Origin: Phoronis pallida
Taxonomy: Eukaryota; Phoronida; Phoronidae
DNA length: 11,997 nucleotides
NCBI GenBank assembly: GCA_028565715.1
Contig: JAOXYC010194798.1
Coordinates: 1 to 11,997, forward strand
Reading direction: 5' to 3'
Shown here piece by piece: positions 1-9,500 of this stretch. Numbering within the stretch: position 1 is the first letter of the stretch; each line of letters opens with the position of its first letter. A model generated the notes under the pieces. That model was not told where the DNA came from. It made no database searches and worked only from the letters and a program-made list of their open reading frames with translations. Made by a program: the position numbers and the translations under genes.

Positions 1-269
1 GCTTGACCTAATTCCTATCCAATCGGATAATCTCGGTAATCTCCGGAAGTCTGGGACTTCTGCAGCAGCGAAAAACGCCGGGCTGGGGGTCAGTGATCGA
101 TGTCTTGCAGTATCTCGGCAATTTTAAGTTTTACCATTCAAACATATTTTTCAAAAGTTCTAAACTTTGAACGCAGTTAAAAATATCAAACATCCTCAGT
201 GCGTCGTAATTTTTTGCCGTTATCATTTTTTTCAAGATTATTTTCATTTTTAGGTTCGGCATTATAGAC
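1..269. other. Left-edge intergenic DNA, no supported gene
   Basis: A plus-strand frame is open from the window edge to a TAA at 125-127 (about 41 codons, Ser/Ala/Gly-rich). It could be the tail of an upstream exon or of a repeat, but I recognise no motif in it. The rest is AT-rich and featureless. Confidence 0.3.
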
Positions 270-653
270 CTGAGACGAGGATAGAGGGATAGGCAACTTC
301 TAGTCAGTTTTCAGCCTTTTCAGCTGAAAGGAGGCTGACTCCGGGTTGGGTTGACTAGTCGGGAAAATATCACAAAAATACTATTTACACGACTAGAATA
401 TTCCACGCACATTGGGCGTTTGTTTTGACGTCAGATCTAGCCGAGTAAATGTGAATATATTGCGTTTCATAAAACTTTCATTCCACTAGATCTGACGTTA
501 CACCGAACGCCAAAATAGAAGTGACAACTTGTGTGTGTTGGCAAATAGTTGGTGAGCGGTGCATAGACGGGCGAAAGCAACTCCACGGCAACCCGGAGTC
601 AGCCTCCTTTCATGGAAAGTAGTTTCTTGCTTATCCCTTTATCCTCGTCTCAG
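270..653. mobile_element. MITE-like palindromic element A
   Basis: The ends are inverted copies: CTGAGACGAGGATAGAGGGAT at the left matches the reverse complement of the right end with about 2 differences in 27 bases. A second inner block is identical in inverted orientation over 24 bases (325-348 against 589-612). A third inverted pair (about 415-441 against 485-512, containing GACGTCAGATCTAG) sits nearer the centre. There is no coding capacity. The target duplication is unclear (both flanks contain TAGAC). This is a non-autonomous DNA-transposon-type fold-back. Confidence 0.75.
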
Positions 654-768
654 ATTAGACATAGATCTCTGTTAATCACTATTTTATTTTTGCCATGCTT
701 TCAAAATTCTTCCGTTTTTTATTTATTTTAAAGGAACCCAAAATACTTCCGAAACCTTTTTACAAAAC

Positions 769-1149
769 GGCGTTTGTTTAACTTAAAGATGCTATCTCCT
801 GAGGATAAGGTCGAAATTCAAACTGATCAACTCAAAGATGTTGTGTGTGAGTCCTTTGATGAATATAATTAACCTGCATCTGAGTAAAAACATTCAAAAA
901 ATCGGTAAAGGGGTAAATTTGAGATTTTTTTATCCGATAAAAACCCTCTATGTAGAGAAATTTACCGCAACGTTTTAAGATAATAAGCTCTCAAATCACC
1001 CTTTCAAGACTGATATTTTTGAATTTCTTAACTCAGATGCAGGTTAATTATATTTATCAAAGGACTCGTACACACAATTTCTAGTTGATTTGAATTTTGG
1101 CCCCGTATCCTCACCAAGAACAAGGGCCGGACAGCATCATTAAAACGCC
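769..1149. mobile_element. MITE-like palindromic element B
   Basis: This is a long imperfect palindrome with arms of about 150 bases meeting near 950-960 (centre CTCTATGTAGAG). The best-matched stretch is the inverted pair ATATAATTAACCTGCATCTGAG (865-886) against 1036-1057, and matching continues outward through GAGTCCTTTGAT and GAGGATA to GATGCT and GGCGTTT. No ORF of note. It is unrelated by eye to element A apart from a shared GAGGATA. Confidence 0.72.
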
Positions 1150-3350
1150 CATACACTGAGTTTTTTTAAAACTAAACAGGCGTGTTTTCAGAATACAGTG
1201 GCGTAAGGTCGAAAAAACGTTTTTACTGTGAGTGCGGAATCTGATTGAAAAAATCGGAAGATTTTGACACTGAAACTCTGGACACTGGTTCCGTATCTGT
1301 TTCTGTGGTGTATCATCGTCGACGTCCAAACCCGGGCGTCCATTCTTTCTGAGTGTGCACAGATCGATGGGAGGGAGTAAGTTATAGGTGCGCGCCGCGC
1401 GGACCTCTGTTGGTTTTTGTTTTGAATATTTTATGCCCGGATTTTATGCAGTTTTCTGAATACTGAAATCTCATTCTTCTATACTTTACTCAACGAAAAT
1501 AAAAGTAATTGACGACATACATATTTCATTAAAAGGTTTAAACGGACTTTAGTGTGTTGTTCATGTCCTCCTCACATCACTTACGGTTTTGACTCAGTGA
1601 AATTGGTGTGATACATTGTGAAAAGCCAATGAGGTATTTGAGATTGAGGTTGACGATAATGGATGACTGACCCGGGCCTTAGAGATAGAGCACAGAATAC
1701 GTTTGTAGAGTTTTTATATAAAAGATGTATTTTTGAACATAAAATACCCAAAGAAAAAATTTAAATCCTAACATTATCACGGAAACCATTGAAAAAGCTG
1801 TAGTGACGTGATACTGGCACTGGAAGCCCGGACTGGAAGGCGGCATCTAAAAGAATCCTACAACGGGCCGGGTAGTACAACTTCCGTGCTCCGCCAAACG
1901 CCAATGACGAAATGAGAAAACATGTTAGGTGATATAGATATGCTTGTCTCTTGTGATGACTAGACACTAGACAGTCAGTAGGCTACACTTGAAGTCTTTA
2001 CAGATCGATTAGTAGATTGGCCGTCCAGAGGTCCGAATCGAGAGGTGGGCACTTATATTGACAAGTATTTTTCTAAAGATTCAGTTGAATTAAAGATGCA
2101 TAAGCCTTATCCGTGACCATAAAAATAATAAATGAAAGTGAAACTTGCACATTTAGAACTGCATGCACAGTACTTGAAAGATGGTTTCGGAAAGTGAAAT
2201 TTAATTTGAATGTTTTCTCCTGGATTCCTTTTAGAATCTAAAATAACTAATGTTGGGATAACACAAGTTAAAATCTGATCTGTTATAATTAAAAGTAGAG
2301 TCAATTTTGCAACTATCAATTTTTGTAGAAGTATTTGCTGCAAGTGTCTTAGTTTTTATGATAAGGGTACAATACGTACCACTGATTTTCATTGTAGTTG
2401 AATTGTGATGAAAAACACAGAAACATTCTGTCGTTTCTGTCTTTTCAATCCTATTGATAAAGTTTATCCGGGTATTATTTATCAGTTAAGGCCAGTCAAA
2501 AGCATATTTAATTGTACGGTTATTAGTGATTTTAATGGTCATAAATACGGCATATGCATCTGACAATAATGAAAAAGATCATCTTGTCGACAACAAAATA
2601 TGAAACCGGCGCCAATGAAGTTAATATTTTTTTATTTTTGTCGCCCCTACTCAGTTCTTTCTGAGAGTTCCATAGAAATGTTGCTTTTTGAATCAGTAGA
2701 TATAGCACATGCATCCGGGACATGCATTTAAGTTGAGACGGTACGTACTCTCTGTACCCAGAAAGATCAAAATATGCATTATGTTATGTTTGCGTTGGTG
2801 TGAAATCAAAAAGTATATACAAATAGAGGATTTTTAATGACATTTTGTCCGGCCGACGTTGACCAAAATTAGTGACCGCATTTTTAAATATCTATCTAAA
2901 AGATGAAGAATGCTAAAACATGTAAATTGTCACAAGTAAGAATACACTAGATGATTTCCAATGACATTTCAGGATGTTTTTTTATCCTCCCGACATGGAT
3001 CAGTGAATTGACTATGTCCCCCGTTGACCGTACCTTAGTTACCTCAGTATATAGGTCGTATTTGCTCGACCGCATTGCCTGATATTGTCAATGAAGGCAT
3101 ACCCCGGGAGGCATACATGTATTGTCATCGATATAATCTTTGTTTATTTTACCCGGGTTTTATCAATCAATAAATACTATAACTAGGCGGCGCTGTGTTA
3201 AGTTACAAGTTTGGTAGGGCTACATACATGCCTTAACAGTTTTGTGACAGGTAGGCTTTAGACGGTAGACAAGTGCCCCGGGGACAATTGACTTTCAACT
3301 TCGCACCAAACACAATGTGGCCATGGTACATGACATGTCCGGTGGTGATG
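1150..3350. other. Upstream intergenic DNA, no recognised gene
   Basis: About 2.2 kb without a recognisable gene on either strand. Minor features are a GC-rich GCGCGCCGCGCGG patch near 1390-1402, an 8-base hairpin ACAGAAAC/GTTTCTGT at 2417-2440, and a short minus-strand frame at 1761-1967 whose first residues look weakly signal-peptide-like. None is enough for a gene call. Distal regulatory elements of the NACHT gene may lie here. Confidence 0.5.
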
Positions 3351-3367
3351 ATGACGTACGTTGCTGC

Positions 3368-3375
3368 TATAAAAG
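3368..3375 (+). promoter_or_regulatory. TATA box of the NACHT gene
   Basis: TATAAAAG lies 59 bases before the start codon, so initiation would be expected around 3395-3405 with a 5' leader of only about 30-40 bases. A CRE-like TGACGTAC sits just upstream at 3352-3359. Both calls rest on motif match and position only. Confidence 0.5.
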
Positions 3376-3394
3376 ATAACGTACAGGTGATCGC

Positions 3395-3434
3395 ATGAAT
3401 GAATTTGTGGGCCTGTGATATAAATGGTTGGTAA
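3395..3434 (+). promoter_or_regulatory. Short upstream ORFs, one overlapping the start codon
   Basis: Two small ORFs precede the main start. One (3395-3418) has seven codons and ends in TGA in the main frame. The other (3399-3434) has eleven codons, and its TAA shares an A with the main ATG (TAATG). A third ATG at 3424 opens a frame ending at 3453 inside the coding region. Whether they are in the mRNA depends on the transcription start, which could lie at or past the first ATG. Confidence 0.35.
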
Positions 3435-3566
3435 TGGCATACGACTACAGTGAAAAGTTAAAGGAGCCGAAGATATGTCGTATATTCTTCTCCTCACCCT
3501 TCAATGGAATGGAAGGCGAACGAGAAGAACTGACGAAAAGGTACTGGCCACAGATTCATCATCTAT
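3434..3566 (+). CDS. Exon 1: start codon and first strand of DUF4062
   Basis: Encodes residues 1-44 plus the first base of codon 45. The start has G at -3 and G at +4, a good Kozak context, and an in-frame TGA lies 15 bases upstream. RIFFSSPFNGMEGEREEL (residues 16-33) is the hallmark opening of DUF4062 (R-h-F-h-S-S-x-F-x-x-M-x-x-E-R). The donor is CTAT/gtgagt. Reading past it reaches a TAA within three codons, so splicing there is needed. Confidence 0.9.
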
Positions 3567-6500
3567 GTGAGTACTTTTAACCTAGAGGATGAACTATAAC
3601 TCTAAAGCTCGATTGTCGGGCCTACGTCCGTATAACAATGTAATATATGTATTGTTGATCGTAGGTCAAGAGGTCATCTATAGCTAGACGAGTGACTGAT
3701 CTCTATTCATTGTCAGTGTGATGCCGTTAGACCCACCTGGGTTAATACCCGGGGTTAATACCATGTTTGAATAAGTCGCACAATAAAACATTGAATATGG
3801 CGATGATTACGGTCTCGTGTGCACGCCGTATTGAATGATGACGTAAATACATTGTTTCATGCCTGTCTTTTTTGAAAATGTCTGTCACAAATCTGAAAAA
3901 AGCAACTTTTTTGATTCATAGTTGGTACAAACATGTTATTTTGACTGTGTTTTAATATGAGGTGGGTTATTTGACCTCAACTTGAATCGGATGAACTACT
4001 TTAAGTCGGCTAAAGCCTCGTTAAAATACTTAATCCGATTCAAGTTTCGGTCAAATAACCCACCACATATCAAAATACGAGCAAAATAATCTTACTCTAC
4101 AAAGTAGCTAAAGAGGAATTCCCCACAATCCCCCATTATTATTAACTCAGGTGGGTCTACATCACACAACAACATTTCGTGACACCATTCTAGGAAGCGG
4201 TATGAAATGTTACTGCTTCCCAGCATGATAATAGTTATATCTATTCACAGTGTGTGCAACCCTGTCTGTTATTTTGCAAACTTGGCTTTGCTGCACACGA
4301 CGATTTTATTCAATTTTCTTTGTAAATTTATGATTTTGATAACACTAGATGTTCAATCAAAGAAACAGAGCCCGTGTATAGAAAACTCATTTCAGTAAAT
4401 TACGCTTTCATTTCAAAAACCGAAGAACTCTTATGACACAAAAAACAATCTTTGCATTGAAACACCACAACTGTTAGTGTCTTTTTGTCTAAATTTATCT
4501 GATCTGAGTGCGTATAAAAAAAAGATCGAAAAACAAGCAATATTGACCCTTTTCAAGGTAACTCAAAAGGCTTACAGTTTGTAGCAGTTGACATGAGATG
4601 GGGTATCACCAAGGAGTCTGCAGACAACGCGCAGGTAGTCACTATATGTCTGAGGGAGTTAGACCGATCAGACATGTTCGTGGGATTCTTTGGACAGGTG
4701 AGTAAATCAAGGAATTTAAAGACACTCTTGCAGTCGTTGATTCATTATAGTAAAAATGTAAGCCCTGCAAACAATCCAGTTCAACCCATCCCATAAAGTA
4801 TGTTTACAAAAACATTCAGCACCTCCCTGGCACAAAATCCCTCACAGCTAGGAACATGTGCAACCCGGACAACAAGGGGCGGGCGGCAAAACGTTTAACC
4901 AGTATTTCCCAGTGAGTATTTTCGTATTTTTCAAAATTGATATTAAACAAAATTTCATGACCGGAAATTTCAGCGTTACGGTTGGCACGGCGCAGAAGAC
5001 GAAGCGTTACAACAAAATTTCAGCAACGCCATCGGACGATACCCATGGCTCGGAAACTACCAGGATAGGAGTGTGACGGAACTAGAGTTCTTACATGGCC
5101 ATCTTAACAACCCAGGGAAACTCCCGGCATGCATCGCTTTCAGGGATAAGGTAAGTCCTTTTCTTCTTAGAGATAATTTGTTTTTTCTAGAATAACACTT
5201 ACCAACCGAAATAGTTGCATACGTTGGAAGCCCCGGTGATTCTCACAATGAATGAGAATTAAATACAACCTATTTTGGATGAGACTTTGAAAACCCGTAG
5301 AACGTCAGCCTCGTCAGAGTGACATTTTGTGTTCTCCTTGTTTCAGAAATGGGATGATGAGAAAAGAAAAGTGGCGGAAGATGCCGGAAACAAAAGAGGA
5401 ATATACAAGTACTCTTCGGAAAGTGATACTGCGACGTCACGAATGGATGACTTGAAGACACGCGTAAAGGAGACGGAAGAAAAGGTTAGCTGGAAAATGC
5501 GATTTTGGGTTCACGTTCCTTGAGATTCCTGACATTGAGTTACGGTTCACTTTTCAGACAACAAATAATCGCACCTTACATGTCTGCAAAAATCCGGCCG
5601 CAAGTGAATTTAAATAAATTCTAAACAAATTTACTTTTTTAATTTCAGATGATTGGCCTTGACCTGAGTTACCAAACGCCGAAACAGGTATTTATACATC
5701 ATCAAATGTACATAGACCTCTCGTGCTGTGTTTACATTGCTTTCATCTGGTAAAACTCTTCTTTGCTGGTCAACACCAGTTTCTTTTAGTCATGACTTGG
5801 TCTTTTATCCAGAAACATAATGTCGTCCATCCCAAAGAGGATTCGGTAGCACTTCGGGAGACTTTCAGAAACGAGTTGTCTTGTTGAACCCTCATAAAGG
5901 GCCGATAAACTAGTAATGTCCTAAGGCATGTAAGAATTGCTTGTTCTCGGTGAGTTTTTGGATGACAAAATGGCGCAGATCTAATTGTCGTGTTGCAGTC
6001 GGAACACCGTTGGAGTATGCCTGTGTCTGGCCTCGATTGGGTCTGTCGCTGACGTTATCGATGACGAATACTTGTTGAATCCATATAGTCAACTCTTTTC
6101 AGTTTTGTAATTACCGGACTCTTTACGTTTCGATGAAATAGATTGTTCATTCTCTCCCAATATACATGTAGGAAATTGTTCACTTACTGGGTGAGGGTTC
6201 TTTTTGATGGTTGGTCAGACGTTTCTGCCCGGCTACACCGGGCTTTTATCTGACCGTCAAAAAGAACCCTCACCCAGTTAAGTGAACTGCTTTACGTCTA
6301 ATAAACAATTATCATATGCAGGGAGCAAAATTCATGTTTGACTGCATATGGAAACATCTGACTCAAGTTCTGCTGGCGGAACCTGATACAAAGTTATCTG
6401 AGAGGCAGATTGAGAAGACGCTTCACTCAGCCTTTATGACAAAACTGTGCAATCATTATGTAGGAGGGGACCAATACATGACGTCATTAAATGATCACGT

Positions 6501-9500
6501 CAAATCAGGTACATTGGTGTGATTGAGCAGCAGTCATTCTCTCAAACACGTGTTGTAAGAAACACTATGTTGATGTGGCTATTTGCCTCAGGTTCTTCTC
6601 ACGTCGTTCTGAACAAGCTCGTTCGAATAATCAGAATATATCGGGTGGCCCAAAACACGTTCCCATCCATGATCAGACCAAATTTTCAACGTGTCAGAAT
6701 GTTCAGTTTAGGAGATTTGAGGCTATAAATTTGGGAACGTTTTTTTAGGCCACCCGATATATGTTATTTTATGGCTTGCGTTTTTTACTGACTACACTAA
6801 CATGACAGATATGTTTGGCAACTTCTGGATTCCTGTTGGGACAGTAATTAGAACCTGAACCAAAACGTCTGGCAGTTTGCTTATTTGGAACAAAAACTTT
6901 GGAATTATCAGAAAAAAATTGATTTTTCAAAGTTGTCAGCTACAAAATGTCTTTCGATGACATCACAAAGTTGTGAACGATAATCAACATGGGAAGAAAA
7001 TGTTTCACTATTTTAAAGGTGTACATCGCTACTTACGGATGTGAAATTATCAACTTTTGAATGAGGTCAATTACGTTGGAATTTTTGTGACACATTACAT
7101 CCTAACATTCACCTGAACAAATAACTGACTTCGCTTCTTCTGGAAATCTCTATATTAGGCGGCCTATGCGACTTGATGAAATATCTTGGAGGGAGACTAG
7201 ATAACTGAGATCAACTATAACGTATGAGCTTTGTGTTATCGATAAAGAATGAAGGTAGTAACACATATTGGCAACGAAAAATGATCAAGAAGTGTAAAAG
7301 AAACGGATGAAAACGCCGTATTTCAATAATTCATAGTTCGACATTCGTAAGTAACGATCGATGTACGCCTTTAAACAAAAGTTGGTTTCTTTATCATATT
7401 AGTGGCATTACCGCCTATCCCAAAGAGCATTTGAAAATATTAGCCGAGTGGACCTTTTAACTTAAAAGAAACGATTTCTGTCAGGCTTTATTTTTTTACA
7501 ACTTACAGGAAACGGACAACGAGTTTTAGTGCTCGGAGAACACGGTAGTGGAAAGTCGGCACTTCTGAGTAACTGGATACGGCAACAAACAGATACGGAC
7601 GTTATTGTTCTCTATCATTTTATCGGAGCAAGTGAAGATAGCACAAGTGAGTTAGGTATTTTTGGTTGAAAGTGAATGAAAATCTCGTTCGAAAAGTTCA
7701 CTGCATTATAGATAGTTCCCAAAACTGAAAAGTAACTGTCTCGGTGTTATTCACCCTTAACAATTCTTCAAAAACGTGTTCAAAAGTAATCGAAAACATT
7801 TTTAAACGGCTCAAGAGAAACTTTTCATTTGAAAACATTTGAATTTAAAAACACCGTTTCTAAAATTCTCGAATAACGTTTTATTACGATCTGTATTTTG
7901 TCAAAAAAATACGAAACATATTTTTTTTAATTCTTTAACTGCAGTTAGAGTTCAAAACTATTGTCGATCTTTATAAGGCCTATTTTTAACACTAAACGTT
8001 TGAATGTCAGAAACGCCGGTACAGTCGTGTGCTAAAGAAGAATCTGATTACAGATTATAGAGCAATATTGTCAAGGCTAACGTCAGAACTACATTACGAG
8101 CTGGGTGTAAAAAATTCGGCATCAGAAACCGATTTAGAGCGCAAACTGAATTACAACATTTCTGCAAACGAGCTTGTTGACAATTTCAATGCAAAACTTA
8201 GTGAAGCGGCAAAGAATGAAGTCAAAGTTGTGGTTGTGATTGATGGTCTGGAGAAATTGACAAGCCTTGGGAAAACAGGGGAGGTAAGAACTTATTTTTA
8301 CATTTGTACTGACTTTGGGCTGGCGTCAAAGATTCCAACAGTTTTGATGGAATATATTGTTCATACTCTCCCGATGGTGTCATCATAAAAACAGTTCCTT
8401 ACTGGGTGAGCTTGTAGGTTGATCTTCAGACGTTTCAATCTGTCCACCAAGGGTTTCACTAATTGATTCTGGTGATAGGCTTCTTGCGTGGGGAACTTCT
8501 TTAGCCCTTGGTTGTAAACCGGTGCCAGTATAACACCACGATATCTGTTTATTAGGGGACGCTGTTGCTTGATTTGGATGGACTCTGTTCTTGTCGTTCG
8601 CCCATGTCTTCATATAGTTAAATGGTTTATTCAACCGAAGGCATTGGCAGAGTCTAAAAATTGGCCTACACATTTGAATGTATTTTGTGTTCTCTTCTTA
8701 TTCTAGACTTTGTTTTGGCTACCAAGGGTATTTCCCGATAATGTCACTATGATATTGTCTACGGTGCCAGAAGATTTGGAAAGACTGCAAGTGCTGAGGG
8801 AGGATAGGAATTATACCGTCGTCCAACTTGAATCCCTCAAGATGGATGAACGGTCTCAACTGTGCGTTGTAAGTGATCAAATGTTTTTGTTTACAAAATA
8901 GTCTGGGTTTGTTTGCTTGATAACTCTAGGATCTCTACGAGCTTTGCCTTTTTTTCGTCTAAATGCCTATCAGTGGGGCGCACAACGCCAAAGTATATCC
9001 CTTTCCATTCAGTTATTACATTAATAAAATTCTTGAGGCGACTTAAGTATTCAATTTCTCCTCCTTCTTTCTATACTGTTCATCTCTAAATGGTCTTTAA
9101 TCTTGCTTGCTGATTGATTTCTGCATCCTTCTGGCGTTCACAAATTACCCCTAAGGCCTTTTCTGTCCGTTTTCACTTTTCCTTAATAAGCACCCTGTTT
9201 TCACTAGGAATCATCAGCTGCGCTTTGGAAAAGCTTCAGTATTTGTTATTTATTCCTTGTAGGCACTGTTGAAAGACTCTGGCAAAGAACTGTCGGATTA
9301 TCAACTAAACACTGTCATTTCATCCGAGAAAACTGGAAACCCGCTGTTCTTAAAGGTGGTTATTGAGGTGAGGTTATGAAGAATATCAAGTGTTTTTGGC
9401 CTATGAAGGTTAATATACATGTAGCTTGAATAAATACAACACATGTTTTTAAGCGTGACATGTTTCGGTGTCCTCCACCATTTTCAAACGTATAACGAAC

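Noticed and set aside
2-127. Open frame from the left edge to TAA
   Set aside because: Short and unrecognised; could be the end of an upstream exon but nothing in the window supports that.
1386-1402. GC-rich patch as a CpG-island promoter
   Set aside because: Only about 15 bases long and not followed by a gene.
1761-1967. 68-codon minus-strand frame with a weak signal-peptide-like start
   Set aside because: No motif, no splice context and no supporting composition; random frames of this length are common here.
2026-2040. tRNA B-box-like GGTCCGAATCG suggesting a SINE
   Set aside because: Several mismatches to the B box, no convincing A box upstream and no tRNA fold.
4580-4697. Starting exon 2 after the AG at 4578-4579
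   Set aside because: It breaks the phase with exon 1 and drops the conserved residues before FVAVDMRWG.
8011-8053. Extending exon 8 upstream to the AG at 8009-8010
   Set aside because: With the phase left by exon 7 it runs into TAG at 8058-8060, and the added residues do not fit the family.
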